A stretch of 64,000 nucleotides of DNA from Streptomyces pactum (GTDB taxonomy: Bacteria > Actinomycetota > Actinomycetes > Streptomycetales > Streptomycetaceae): NCBI RefSeq assembly GCF_016031615.1, contig NZ_JACYXC010000001.1, positions 7,130,001-7,194,000 on the forward strand, read 5' to 3'. The notes beneath the pieces are model-generated. The model worked only from the letters and a program-made list of their open reading frames with translations. It made no database searches and was not told the origin of the DNA. A program made the translations under genes and the position numbers. Positions 1 to 8,932 of the stretch are shown here, in pieces (the stretch's first letter is position 1; the number at the start of each line of letters is the position of its first letter).

Positions 1-587
1 CCGGTGTGGCGACCACCCAGGTCTTCCCCGCCGGCCGCCCGGCCTACGACGAGGCACTCAACGACCGGTACGCCTTCGACATGGACAAGGCCAAGCGGCT
101 CATGGCCGAGGCCGGCTACCCCGACGGCTTCGAGGTGACGATGCCGATGTCGTCGATCTTCCAGCCCTGGCAGCCCTCGGTGCAGCAGACCCTCGGCAAG
201 CTCGGCATCAAGGTGACCTGGAAGAACCTGTCGCCGGCGGACTACCAGAAGAACGCCGCCACCTACCCCATGTTCGTCGCGGTCCTGGCGCTGGACTCCA
301 ACCCGGCGGCCTCGGTGGACGGCCGGATCACCTCCCGGCAGTGGTTCAACCCCAACCCCTCGACGAAGGACTTCCCCGAGGTCGACGAGTTGATCGGCAA
401 GATCGAGAAGGCCGACGGCGAGGCCCAGGTGACCCTGATCCGGCAGCTCAACGAGAAGATCACCGACCTGGCCTGGCAGGACGTCTGGTACCAGGCCGAC
501 AACACGTACTTCAGCGTCAAGGGCGTCAAGGTCACCCCGATCACCGGGATGATGTTCCCCACCCTGCGGTTCGTCCAGCGCGGCTAG
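1..587 (+). CDS. ABC transporter substrate-binding protein, C-terminal part (SBP_bac_5 family)
   Basis: The coding frame enters from outside the window, so the start is missing and only about 194 residues are visible. The end of the protein has the fold typical of dipeptide/nickel/opine binding proteins: a helix around AKRLMAEAGYPDGF and a W/Y-rich final lobe. It would be a lipoprotein or secreted binding protein that hands ligand to the permeases encoded just downstream. The stop is followed after about 60 bases by the first permease, so it heads the transporter operon. The ligand cannot be read; the neighbouring amine and aromatic catabolic genes suggest an amine or peptide, which is inference. 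Confidence 0.85.
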   Translation, partial: GVATTQVFPAGRPAYDEALNDRYAFDMDKAKRLMAEAGYPDGFEVTMPMSSIFQPWQPSVQQTLGKLGIKVTWKNLSPADYQKNAATYPMFVAVLALDSNPAASVDGRITSRQWFNPNPSTKDFPEVDELIGKIEKADGEAQVTLIRQLNEKITDLAWQDVWYQADNTYFSVKGVKVTPITGMMFPTLRFVQRG

Positions 588-648
588 TTCCCGTTCCGGC
601 GGTGGCCGCCCGGCCCGCGGGCGGCCCCGCCCCCAGAGGGGTCCCTAC

Positions 649-1590
649 ATGCTCAGATTCACGATCCGGCGGCTGATGTCGGGAGTGGTCCTCCTGCTCG
701 TCGTCACCTCCGCCACCTTCTTCCTCGCCCACCTGGCCATCGGCGACCCCACCGCCGGCCTGCTCGGAAACAACGCCACCCCCGCCCAGCGGGCGGCGCT
801 GCACGAACGCCTCGGCCTGGACCGCCCGCTGATCACCCAGTACTGGGACTGGTTCTCCCACGCCATCCGCGGTGACTTCGGCACCTCCTGGCGCAACTTC
901 CAGCCGGTCTCGGACCAGATCGCCCTGCGCGTCCCGGTCACCCTGTCGGTCGTGCTCGCCGCCATGTTCCTCGCGGCCGTCGCCGGACTGGGCATCGGCA
1001 TCGTCACCGGGCTGCGTCCGGACGGGATCCTCGCCCGCGTCCTCAAGCTCGCCTCGGTCGTCCTCTTCGCCCTCCCGGGCTTCTGGGTGAGCCTGGTGCT
1101 CGTCATGACGTTCGCCGTGCGGCTCAAATGGTTCCCCGCGGTGGGCTACGTCCCCCTCACCCAGTCACCCTCCGCATGGCTGAGCTCCATCACCCTGCCG
1201 GCGGTCGCCCTGGCCCTCGCCGCGATCGTGATGATCGCCGAACAGCTGCGCAACGGCTTCCTGGAGGTGTCCCGGCAGGACTTCGTCCGCACCCTGCGGG
1301 CCCGCGGACTCTCCTCCCGCCGGATCACCCTGCACGTGCTGCGCAACGCCTCCCCCGCCGCGCTCACCGTGCTCGCGGTGATGTCCGTCGGACTGCTCGG
1401 CGGCGCGATCGTCGTGGAGATCATCTTCAACCTCCCCGGCATCGGCAGCCTCACCCAGTCGGCCTCCCAGATCGGCGACATCCCGGTCCTGCTCGGCCTG
1501 ACCGCCGTCACGGTCGTCTTCGTCGTCCTCATCAACTTCCTGCTCGACCTCGTGCTCGGCTGGATCAACCCGAAGGTGCGCGAGATATGA
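649..1590 (+). CDS. ABC transporter permease, DppB/OppB type
   Basis: A 313-residue inner-membrane permease that begins MLRFTIRRLMSG. One N-terminal membrane segment is followed by an extracytoplasmic region rich in GLDRP-type motifs and five further hydrophobic segments. The cytoplasmic EAA-like loop is visible as RTLRARGLSSRRITLHVLRN and the late loop as NLPGIGSLTQSA, both hallmarks of DppB. Its stop overlaps the next start as ATGA at 1587-1590, so translation is coupled. It would pair with the downstream DppC-like half to form the channel of a dipeptide/opine-class importer. The substrate is not evident from sequence. Confidence 0.92.
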   Translation: MLRFTIRRLMSGVVLLLVVTSATFFLAHLAIGDPTAGLLGNNATPAQRAALHERLGLDRPLITQYWDWFSHAIRGDFGTSWRNFQPVSDQIALRVPVTLSVVLAAMFLAAVAGLGIGIVTGLRPDGILARVLKLASVVLFALPGFWVSLVLVMTFAVRLKWFPAVGYVPLTQSPSAWLSSITLPAVALALAAIVMIAEQLRNGFLEVSRQDFVRTLRARGLSSRRITLHVLRNASPAALTVLAVMSVGLLGGAIVVEIIFNLPGIGSLTQSASQIGDIPVLLGLTAVTVVFVVLINFLLDLVLGWINPKVREI

Positions 1591-3383
1591 CAGACCTCGC
1601 CATGCCCGCCCCGGGCGCCCCCCTCCAGGCCCAGCAGCGCCTGTGGTCGCGCTACCTGCGCCGTCCGCTGGGCGTCACCGCCCTCGCGGTGTTCCTCCTG
1701 GTGGTCCTCGCGGGCCTCCTCGCACCCCTGCTGGCACCGTACGATCCCCATCTCGTCGACTACGACCTCACCCAGGCGCCGCCCAGCGCGGAGCACTGGA
1801 TGGGCGGCGACTCCGCCGGCCGGGACATCTTCAGCCGGCTGCTGTACGGCGCGCGCACGACCGTCTACGGGGCCGCCGTCGCCTGTGTGGTCGGCATCGG
1901 CATCGGTGTGCCCGCGGGCGTGGCCGCCGGGTACTTCGGCGGTGTGACCGACCGGATCTGCTCGTGGGTCAGCGACGGCGTGCAGGCCGTGCCCGGCATG
2001 ATCGTCCTCCTCATCGTCGCCGCGGGCACCGGTGCCGACTTCACCGTGCTGATGGTGACGGTGGGCGCGTTCATGGCCCCCGGCTACTACCGCATCTCCC
2101 GCTCCAGGGCGCTGGCCGTGCGCAAGGAGCCGTACATCGACGCGGCCCGCGTCGCCGGTCTCACCCACACCAAGATCCTGCGTGCGCACATGTTCCGGGC
2201 CGTCCGGGCGCCCGTCATCATCCAGTCGGCGCTCACCGCGGGCATCGCGATGGGCATGCAGACCGGTCTGCAGTTCCTCGGGGTGGGCACCGCGTCGGCT
2301 CCCGACTGGGGACAGATGATGAACGACGGGTTCCGCACCATGGGGACCCACCCGCTCATCCTCCTGTGGCCCTCGGTCGCGCTGGGCGTCACCATGGCCG
2401 CCCTCGCCTTCATGGGATCCGTCCTCGCCGACCTGGTGAGCGTGCGGACCGAACCGGCACCCCGGCGCCGGCGCCGCACCGCGACCACCGGCACGGGGCG
2501 GCGGACCGCGCCCACCGGCGAGCCGGCGCCGCCCGCGGCGGCCTCCGCGCTGCGGATCGAGAACCTCCGGGTTTCCTACGCCACCGCGCAGGGCGACAAG
2601 GAGGTGGTGCACGGCGTGAGCCTGGACGTCGCCCCCGGTGAGGTCCTCGGCATCGTCGGCGAGTCCGGGTCGGGCAAGTCCCAGACCATGTTCTCCGCAC
2701 TGGACCTGCTGCCGGCGAACGGCCGTGCCACGGCGGACGGCATCTGGATCGGCGGCCTGCCGGTCGGCCACCTCCCGCCGGCCAGGCGCCACGCCCTGCT
2801 CGGCACCCGGGTCGGATACGTCCCCCAGGAGCCGATGAGCAACCTCGACCCCTGCTACACCATCGGCCACCAACTGGTGGAACCCCTGCGGGCGGTGCAC
2901 GGGATGACCAAGGCGCAGGCACGGGCGCGCGCCCACGAGGTCCTCGTGCGGGTCGGGATCACCGACGCCGACCGGGTGATGGCCTCCTACCCGCACCAGG
3001 TCTCCGGCGGCATGGCCCAGCGCGTCCTGATCGCGGGGGCGGTCGCCGGCAAGCCGGAGCTGGTGGTGGCGGACGAGCCGACCACGGCCCTGGACGTCAC
3101 GGTGCAGGCCGAGGTGCTGGAGCTGCTGCGCGAACTGCAGCGCGAGTACCACATGGCGCTGGTCATCGTCACCCACAACTTCGGCGTGGTCGCCGACATC
3201 TGCGACCGGGTCGCGGTCATGCGGGACGGCCGGGTGGTCGAGTCCGGTCCGGTCGAGCAGATCTTCGACCGCCCCGCCGACCCCTACACCGCGGAGCTGA
3301 TCCGCGCCTCGCAGGACGACACCGACAGCCGCGACGACCTGGACGCGGCCTGGCACGAGGCCGGACGGAAGGTGCACACATGA
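1587..3383 (+). CDS. Fused DppC-type permease and DppD-type ATPase
   Basis: One 598-residue frame holds two normally separate transporter subunits. I start it at the ATG in the ATGA overlap at 1587. Residues 1-290 or so are a DppC permease: N-terminal membrane segment, HWMGGDSAGRDIFSRLLYGAR, and the EAA-type loop AARVAGLTHTKILRAHMFR. An Arg/Thr/Pro/Ala-rich linker of about 40 residues (RRRRRTATTGTGRRTAPTG) leads into an ABC ATPase with Walker A GESGSGKS, signature VSGGMAQRV, Walker B LVVADEPTTALD, H-loop VTHNFG and the OppD-like tail. Permease-ATPase fusions of this kind are known in actinobacterial and rhizobial peptide importers, but the usual arrangement is separate genes. The stop overlaps the next ATG. 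Confidence 0.93.
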   Translation: MTDLAMPAPGAPLQAQQRLWSRYLRRPLGVTALAVFLLVVLAGLLAPLLAPYDPHLVDYDLTQAPPSAEHWMGGDSAGRDIFSRLLYGARTTVYGAAVACVVGIGIGVPAGVAAGYFGGVTDRICSWVSDGVQAVPGMIVLLIVAAGTGADFTVLMVTVGAFMAPGYYRISRSRALAVRKEPYIDAARVAGLTHTKILRAHMFRAVRAPVIIQSALTAGIAMGMQTGLQFLGVGTASAPDWGQMMNDGFRTMGTHPLILLWPSVALGVTMAALAFMGSVLADLVSVRTEPAPRRRRRTATTGTGRRTAPTGEPAPPAAASALRIENLRVSYATAQGDKEVVHGVSLDVAPGEVLGIVGESGSGKSQTMFSALDLLPANGRATADGIWIGGLPVGHLPPARRHALLGTRVGYVPQEPMSNLDPCYTIGHQLVEPLRAVHGMTKAQARARAHEVLVRVGITDADRVMASYPHQVSGGMAQRVLIAGAVAGKPELVVADEPTTALDVTVQAEVLELLRELQREYHMALVIVTHNFGVVADICDRVAVMRDGRVVESGPVEQIFDRPADPYTAELIRASQDDTDSRDDLDAAWHEAGRKVHT

Positions 3384-4255
3384 CATCGGAGGGTGCGGGC
3401 ATGAAGGCGGACGCGAAGGACGGCACACCGCTGCTGCGCGTGGCCGACGTGGTCGTGGACTACCGCCGCGGACGCACCACGTTCCGCGCACTCAAGGGCG
3501 TGTCCATGACCATCGGGGCGGGCGAGTGCGTGGGGCTGGTCGGGGAGAGCGGCTCGGGCAAGTCCACGCTCGGCAAGGCCGTCCTGGGCCTGGCCCAGGT
3601 CACCTCGGGCAGCATCCACTTCGACGGCCGCGACATCACCAACCTCAAGGGGGCCGCCAGGCGCCGTCTGGCGGCCGACCTCCAGGTGGTCTTCCAGGAC
3701 CCCTACGGGTCCCTCGACCCGGCGATGACCGTCGGGCAGATCCTCGCCGAGCCCCTCACCGCCGCCGGCACCGGCCGCGCCGAGGCGCGGGCGACGGTGG
3801 CCGAGATGCTCGACCACGTCCGGCTGCCCGCGGACGCCGTGAACCGATGTCCCGGTGAGTTCTCGGGCGGTCAGCGCCAGCGGATCGCCATCGCCCGTGC
3901 GCTGGTGCGCCGCCCGCGCCTGATCATCTGCGACGAGCCCGTCAGCGCCCTGGACCTGACCACACAGGCGGCGGTGATCGACCTGTTCATCGACATCCAG
4001 CGGGAGACCGGCGTGTCGTACCTCTTCGTCTCGCACGACCTGAACGTGGTGCGGCGGATCTGCCACCGGGTCTCGGTGATGTACCGGGGGGAGTGCGTCG
4101 AGACCGGCCCGAACGAGAAGGTCACCCGGGATCCGGACCACCCCTACACCCGGCAGTTGCTCCTCGCCTCACCGGTGGCCGACCCGGCCCGGCAGGCCGA
4201 GCGCAGGCGCCACCGGCTGGAGCTTCGTGCGCCCGCCGGAACGCCGGTATCGTAA
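3380..4255 (+). CDS. ABC transporter ATP-binding protein, OppF/DppF type
   Basis: The 291-residue second ATPase of the importer. It has Walker A GESGSGKST, Q-loop VFQDPYGSLDP, signature FSGGQRQRI, Walker B LIICDEPVSALD, the switch His in FVSHDLNVV and the C-terminal HPYTRQLL motif typical of OppF. It starts at the ATG overlapping the upstream stop (ATGA at 3380); a second in-frame ATG at 3401 is possible but has no better ribosome site. The C-terminal tail after residue 270 is Arg-rich and probably disordered. It would act as a heterodimer with the ATPase half of the preceding fusion. Confidence 0.93.
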   Translation: MTSEGAGMKADAKDGTPLLRVADVVVDYRRGRTTFRALKGVSMTIGAGECVGLVGESGSGKSTLGKAVLGLAQVTSGSIHFDGRDITNLKGAARRRLAADLQVVFQDPYGSLDPAMTVGQILAEPLTAAGTGRAEARATVAEMLDHVRLPADAVNRCPGEFSGGQRQRIAIARALVRRPRLIICDEPVSALDLTTQAAVIDLFIDIQRETGVSYLFVSHDLNVVRRICHRVSVMYRGECVETGPNEKVTRDPDHPYTRQLLLASPVADPARQAERRRHRLELRAPAGTPVS

Positions 4256-4263
4256 GGAAGACT

Positions 4264-4854
4264 ATGCCGAAGGTTATCGATCATGATCAGCGGCGGCGGG
4301 AAATCGTCGCGGTGGCGAAGAAGCTCATCATCCAGGGCGGTTTCGAGGCGGCGACCATGCGCAGCATCGTCGCGGAGGCGGGCTTCGCCAACGGTGCGCT
4401 CAAGCGCTACTTCCCCAACAAGGACGCCATCGTGGCCGCCACGTTCCAGAGCGTGCTCGCCGAGATGAACGAGAAGATGAGCGCCGGCGACCCGGTGACC
4501 GACCCCAGGGAGGCGCTGCGGCACGACGTCGAGGCGACGCTGCCGCTGGACCGCTACCGCATCGACTCCGCACGCGTGCTGCTGGCGCTGTGGGAGCACT
4601 CCGTGGCCAACGAGGAGCTGGCGGCGCTGTACCGCGAGCACCTCCACGACTGGCGCCGCAGGCTCGCCGAGCGGATCGCCGCCGCGCGCGGCAAGGGCGA
4701 GAGCGTGGACGCTCCGGCGGTGGCCGAACGGGCGGGGGAGGTCATGAGCGTGACCATCGGCGCCAACGTCACCTCGCTGATGTTCCCGGACGGTGCGCTG
4801 ATCCCGGAGTACCGCGCCTACGTCGACCGGTTGATGCGCGACCTCGACGACTGA
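4264..4854 (+). CDS. TetR family transcriptional regulator
   Basis: 196 residues starting at the ATG at 4264, eight bases after the transporter ATPase stop, with a GTAAGGA-type ribosome site. The N-terminal helix-turn-helix reads ATMRSIVAEAGFANGALKRY, followed by the FPNKDAIVAATF helix typical of TetR repressors. The C-terminal ligand domain (residues 75-190) carries ARVLLALWEHSVANEELAALY, close to the BetI/TetR_C_6 class. Being the last gene of the importer operon it is probably its local autoregulator. The frame could extend upstream to 4093, but that would bury the start in the previous gene. Confidence 0.9.
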   Translation: MPKVIDHDQRRREIVAVAKKLIIQGGFEAATMRSIVAEAGFANGALKRYFPNKDAIVAATFQSVLAEMNEKMSAGDPVTDPREALRHDVEATLPLDRYRIDSARVLLALWEHSVANEELAALYREHLHDWRRRLAERIAAARGKGESVDAPAVAERAGEVMSVTIGANVTSLMFPDGALIPEYRAYVDRLMRDLDD

Positions 4855-4929
4855 CCGGCCGGCGGGACGTGTCCCGGGGGCGCCGCCGTGTGGCCGCGCC
4901 CCCGTCGAGGCGTCCCCTTTTTGCAACGG

Positions 4930-5172
4930 CGCCCCGCACCACGGCGCCTCTGCACCACGGCGCCCGCGCACGATGGTGCCGCACCACGGCGCCCCCCTCC
5001 CCATCACGGCGCCCCCCATCACGACGGCGCCCCCCATCACGACGGCGCCCCCATCACGACGGCGCCCCCCATCACGACAGCGCCCCCGCACCACCACGCC
5101 CCCGCATCACGACGGTGCCCGCGCAACACCGCGCCCGCGCATCACGACGGTGCCCCCTCACGACGGCGCACC
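4930..5172. repeat. Degenerate tandem repeat, about 17-bp unit (CATCACGACGGCGCCCC)
   Basis: The gap between the TetR and the aldehyde dehydrogenase holds at least a dozen imperfect copies of a unit like CATCACGACGGCGCCCC or CACCACGGCGCCCG. Spacing is 13-20 bases, the most regular stretch being 5003-5080. There is no dyad, no constant spacer and no conserved unit length, so it is not a CRISPR array. All frames through it are open but of low complexity (His/Asp/Ala/Pro), so I call no gene. It may be a replication-slippage repeat or a cluster of protein-binding sites upstream of 5239. Confidence 0.8.
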
Positions 5173-5238
5173 GCCCGCCCCCGGCCGTGACCGGACCCGT
5201 CCGCCCGGGACCTGACGACGACTCGGAAGGAATCCGCC

Positions 5239-6687
5239 ATGCATGTGCGAGGCCGGCTGTTCATCAAAGGCGAGTGGACCGCCGCCGCCGACGGGGCCGA
5301 GTTCACCACCACCGACCCCGCCACCGGAGCGGTCCTCGGCACCTGCGCCGAGGCCGGGCAGCAGGACGCCGACGCCGCGGTCGACGCGGCACGGGCGGCG
5401 CTGGAGGACCCGGCGTGGGCCCAACTGCCCGCGGCGGAACGCGCCCGGCTGCTGTGGCGGGTCGCCGAACTCATCGAGCGGGACGCGGCGGAACTGGCCG
5501 AGCTGGAGACCCGCGACCAGGGGCAGCCGCTGGCCGTGGCCCGCCAGGTCAGTGTCGCCGGGGCGGCGGAGCACTTCCGCTACTACGCGGGCTGGGTCAC
5601 GAAGATCCAGGGCGCGGTCAGCCCGGTGTCCCACCCCGGCACCCTGCACTTCACCCGGCGGGAGCCGGTCGGGGTCTGTGCGCTGATCACCCCGTGGAAC
5701 TTCCCGCTGATGATCGCGGCGTGGAAGCTCGCACCCGCTCTGGCCTGTGGCAACACGGTGATCGTGAAGCCCGCCGAACAGACCCCGCTGAGCACGGTGC
5801 ACCTGGTGCGGCTGTGCCAGGAGGCCGGGTTCCCGCCGGGCGTGGTCAACCTGCTCACCGGCGGCCCCGCGACCGGTCGCGCGCTGGTCGCGCACCCGCG
5901 GGTGGACAAGGTCTCCTTCACCGGTTCCACCGAGGTGGGCCAGGAGATCGTCCGGACCTCCGCGCACGACCTGAAACGGGTCACCCTGGAACTGGGCGGC
6001 AAGGCGCCCAGCATCATCGCCCGCGACGCCGACCTGGACGCCGCCGTGGAGGGCAACGTGCGCGGCGCGCTGCTCAACAGCGGTCAGGTCTGCGCCGCCT
6101 ACGCGCGCTTCTACGTGGACCGCCGCCGGGCCGAGGAGTTCACCGACAAGCTCGCGGCCGCCGTCGACGCGCTGCGCCTGGGCCCCGGCCTGTCCCCGGA
6201 CACCCAGCTGGGCCCCCTGGTCAGCGACGACCACCTGCGGCGGGTGGACTCCCTGGTCCGGGAGGGGGTCGCCGAGGGGGCCCAACTGGTCACCGGGGGC
6301 GCCCGCGCGGACGGGCCCCTGGAGACCGGCAACTTCTACCGGCCCACCGTCCTGTCGGGCGTGCGCGACGGGATGACCATCGCCCGGCAGGAGGTCTTCG
6401 GGCCGGTGCTGCCCGTGCTCACCTACGAGGACGAGGACGAACTCGCGGCCCGGGCCAACGACACCCGATACGGGCTGGCCGCCGCGGTGTGGACCCGGGA
6501 CCTGGCGACCGCCCACCGGCTGGCCGCCCGCGTCCGCGCGGGCTCCGTCTTCGTCAACATGCCCGCCATACCCGACCCCGCCGCGCCCTGGGGAGGCTTC
6601 GGGGCCAGCGGCTGGGGCCGTGAGATGGGCTCCCACGCGCTGGACGTGTTCACCGAGACCAAGGGCGTGTGGATCCACCATGGCTGA
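5239..6687 (+). CDS. NAD(P)-dependent aldehyde dehydrogenase
   Basis: A full-length 482-residue ALDH. Visible motifs are TPWNFP at 151-156, KPAEQTPL at 177-184, FTGSTEVG at 227-234, the general-base Glu251 in LELGGK and the nucleophile Cys285 in SGQVCAAY. The C-terminal EVFGPVL and PWGGFGASGWGREMG motifs are intact. The start ATG at 5239 has AAGGAA nine bases upstream. It is closest in feel to betaine/gamma-aminobutyraldehyde or phenylacetaldehyde dehydrogenases; the substrate cannot be fixed. It is the first of three ALDHs in the block to 15812, all beside gamma-glutamyl-amine and homoprotocatechuate genes, so it may oxidise an amine-derived aldehyde (inference). Confidence 0.93.
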   Translation: MHVRGRLFIKGEWTAAADGAEFTTTDPATGAVLGTCAEAGQQDADAAVDAARAALEDPAWAQLPAAERARLLWRVAELIERDAAELAELETRDQGQPLAVARQVSVAGAAEHFRYYAGWVTKIQGAVSPVSHPGTLHFTRREPVGVCALITPWNFPLMIAAWKLAPALACGNTVIVKPAEQTPLSTVHLVRLCQEAGFPPGVVNLLTGGPATGRALVAHPRVDKVSFTGSTEVGQEIVRTSAHDLKRVTLELGGKAPSIIARDADLDAAVEGNVRGALLNSGQVCAAYARFYVDRRRAEEFTDKLAAAVDALRLGPGLSPDTQLGPLVSDDHLRRVDSLVREGVAEGAQLVTGGARADGPLETGNFYRPTVLSGVRDGMTIARQEVFGPVLPVLTYEDEDELAARANDTRYGLAAAVWTRDLATAHRLAARVRAGSVFVNMPAIPDPAAPWGGFGASGWGREMGSHALDVFTETKGVWIHHG

Positions 6688-6730
6688 CCACCGCACGGCC
6701 GACCACCCCGCAGACCCGGAGGAGAACGAG

Positions 6731-7114
6731 ATGAACGACCGCACCGACGCCCACGACGCCGTCCGGGCCGCCGTGGAGGCGTACGTGGCGGCGGTCCGCG
6801 CCGCGGATCCCGAGGCCGTCCGGGCCGCCTTCCGTCCGGACGCACGTATGTGGGGCTACCTGGGCGAGGAGCTGGTCTCCGCGCCGATCGAGGCCTTCTG
6901 CGAGGTGGTCGCCGCCGACTCCGGGGCCGACCGGTGGGCCCGGGGATACACGTACACGATCCGCTCGGTCGAGGTGAACGGTCCGGTGGCGGTCGCGGTG
7001 CTCGACGAGTCCGGCTACCAGGGCCACGACTTCACCAATCACTTCTCCCTGGTGCGGGAGGACGGCGAGTGGCGGATCGCCACCAAGACCTTCGTCCGCC
7101 ACGACGCACCCTGA
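6731..7114 (+). CDS. NTF2-like / nuclear transport factor 2 fold protein (lumazine-binding-like)
   Basis: A 127-residue single-domain protein of the SnoaL/NTF2-like superfamily: an N-terminal helix AVRAAVEAYVAAVRAADPEAV, RPDARMWGY after it, and the closing strands FTNHFSLVREDGEWRIATKTF typical of the Lumazine_bd_2 group. I chose ATG 6731 because GGAGGAG lies at 6718-6724; ATG 6680 would overlap the preceding stop and lacks a ribosome site. These proteins are often small ligand-binding or isomerase/hydrolase partners. It lies 44 bases after the ALDH in the same direction, so the two are probably co-transcribed. The precise reaction is unknown. Confidence 0.82.
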   Translation: MNDRTDAHDAVRAAVEAYVAAVRAADPEAVRAAFRPDARMWGYLGEELVSAPIEAFCEVVAADSGADRWARGYTYTIRSVEVNGPVAVAVLDESGYQGHDFTNHFSLVREDGEWRIATKTFVRHDAP

Positions 7115-7397
7115 CCCGCACCCCCGGCGGCCGGCGGCGACGCAACCGCACGCCGGCCACGAGGTGCCGCCCTCCGGGGCCCGGCCGGCCGGGCCCCGGC
7201 ACCGTCTCCTGCGCGACGGAGGCCGCCCGGGGACTCCGGTGCCGGACGCGCTCCCGTGCGTCGCCCGCCGGGTCTCGGAAGCCCTGGCCGGCCGCCGTGA
7301 CGCGCCCGCGCCCGGCACCTCGCCCGTCGCCGGACGCACGGCGCCCCCCCGGTCCGCCGGGCCGGCGGACGGAGGGGCGCCGAGGAGGGCGGCCGGG

Positions 7398-8753
7398 TCA
7401 CAGGTGGTACGCGTACTCCGTGAACTCCCAGTCGGTGACGTGCCGGTGGAAGCGCGCGACCTCGTCGCGCTTGTAGGCGAGGTACGCGGTGGTGAAGTCC
7501 TTGCCGAGCACCTCGGTCAGCGCCGTGTCCGCCTCCAGCGCGTCCAGCGCGGCGGGCAGGGTCGCCGGCAGCACGGCGGACCGGGTGGCGTCGTAGCCGT
7601 AGCCCTCCAGCGGGGCGGGGGGCTCCTCGCCGGCCAGGACGCCGAGCAGCGCCGCCGCGAGGGTCCCGGCGATCAGCAGGTACGGATTGGCGCCGGCGTC
7701 CCCCAGGCGCAGCTCGAAGCGGGAGCCCGCGCCGCGCTCGGGCGGCACGCGGACCATGGCGCTGCGGTTGTCCAGGCCCCAGTCCACCAGCCAGGGCGCG
7801 AGGGTGTCGGGACCGAAGCGCTTGTAGGAGTTGACCGTGGGGTTGGCCAGCGCGGTGAGCGCGGGGGCGTGGGCGAGGACCCCGGCGACGGCGTGCCGCG
7901 CCGTGGCGGACAGGCCGTGCGGTGCCGCCGGGTCGTCGAACACGTTGCCGCCCCGCTCGTCCAGGCAGGACAGGTGGAGGTGGAACCCCGAACCGCCGGC
8001 GTCGTTGAAGGGCTTGGCCATGAAGGTGGCCAGGCGCCCCTCCAGGCGGGCCAGTTCCTTGACCGCCGCCTTGAAGCGGAAGGCGCGGTCGGCGGCCGTC
8101 ATCGCGTCGGCGTGGGTCAGGTTGATCTCGAACTGGGCGCCGTCGTACTCGTGGTTGCCGCTGCTGACGCCGATGTCCAGGTCGCGCAGCAGGCGCAGGG
8201 TGCGCAGCAGGTGGTTGTCGGGGTCGGCACGCAGGCCGGCGGTGTAGACCACGCCCTGCGCGTCGCTGTAGCGGCGCCAGCCCCGGGCGAGGCCGGGCGC
8301 GGCGTCGCACAGGAAGTACTCCAGCTCCGGGCCGATCACCGGGCGCAGGCCGTGCTCGCGGCACCGGGCGACCACGGCCCGCAGCAGGTCCCGGGGGGAC
8401 TCCGGCGCGGGCCGGCCGGTGGCCGGGTCCACGACGTCGCCGAGGCAGGTGGCGACACCGGCCTCCCACGGCAGCGGGGTCAGGGTGGTGAGGTCGGGGG
8501 CCACGCGGATGTCGGGCAGGCCGGCGTCCAGACCGCCGGAGACGGCGACCGTGTCGCCCTGCGGGCTGGTGTGGTAGACGGCGCGGCAGAAGGCCAGCCC
8601 GTGCTCACAGGCGGCCGGCAGGTGGTCGAGCAGGACGTCCCGGGCCCGTTCGGTGCCGATGAGGTCGGGATAGGTCACCCGGACCACGTCGATCCCCTCG
8701 GCGGCCAGGCGCTCCAGGTGACGGCGGACGGATGGGTTGCCGGATGCGCTCAC
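7398..8753 (-). CDS. Glutamine synthetase-like gamma-glutamyl-amine ligase (PuuA/GlnA3/GlnA4 type)
   Basis: 451 residues from the GTG at 8753, which has GAGGAG six bases upstream; the frame is open further up but without coding character. GS catalytic motifs are in order: GPELEYF at 141-147, HEYDGAQFEINL at 201-212, MAKPFNDAGGSGFHLHL at 245-261, then NSYKRFGPDTLAP and the Arg-rich RFELRLGDAGANPYL. The N-terminal beta-grasp part is the short form of PuuA-like enzymes rather than primary GS-I. The family joins glutamate to polyamines, ethanolamine or other amines using ATP. A PuuC-like dehydrogenase and PuuD-like hydrolase are encoded at 14328-16543, which supports a gamma-glutamyl-amine route. 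Transcription diverges from the ring-cleavage genes at 9167 onward. Confidence 0.9.
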   Translation of the reverse strand: MSASGNPSVRRHLERLAAEGIDVVRVTYPDLIGTERARDVLLDHLPAACEHGLAFCRAVYHTSPQGDTVAVSGGLDAGLPDIRVAPDLTTLTPLPWEAGVATCLGDVVDPATGRPAPESPRDLLRAVVARCREHGLRPVIGPELEYFLCDAAPGLARGWRRYSDAQGVVYTAGLRADPDNHLLRTLRLLRDLDIGVSSGNHEYDGAQFEINLTHADAMTAADRAFRFKAAVKELARLEGRLATFMAKPFNDAGGSGFHLHLSCLDERGGNVFDDPAAPHGLSATARHAVAGVLAHAPALTALANPTVNSYKRFGPDTLAPWLVDWGLDNRSAMVRVPPERGAGSRFELRLGDAGANPYLLIAGTLAAALLGVLAGEEPPAPLEGYGYDATRSAVLPATLPAALDALEADTALTEVLGKDFTTAYLAYKRDEVARFHRHVTDWEFTEYAYHL

Positions 8754-8914
8754 CGGTGTCTCCTCGGGAAAAGGGGCGCCGCCCAGGGCGGAGCGCGCTG
8801 GGGGAGAAGAGGGAGGGAGGGGGCCTCGACCGTCGTACGCGGGAGGCAGCTCGCTCGTTCGGACACACGGTAGGGAGGGCGGGGCGCTCCCGCAAGGGCC
8901 CGGGCGCATCAACT

Positions 8915-8928
8915 TATCCATTCGGATA
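8915..8928. promoter_or_regulatory. Inverted repeat TATCC-N4-GGATA upstream of the divergent promoter
   Basis: TATCCATTCGGATA is a perfect 5+4+5 dyad just upstream of the -35 of the rightward promoter and in the leader of the leftward GS-like gene. It is a plausible operator or activator site for one of the local TetR/MarR regulators; which one is not evident. Confidence 0.5.
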
Positions 8929-8932
8929 GGTA

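Noticed and set aside
1146..3491. Very long minus-strand open frame opposite the transporter genes
   Set aside because: Antisense shadow of GC3-biased coding DNA; its composition is Arg/Gly/His-rich and matches no family.
4930..5172. CRISPR array
   Set aside because: Unit length varies from 13 to 20, there are no unique spacers and no dyad repeat.
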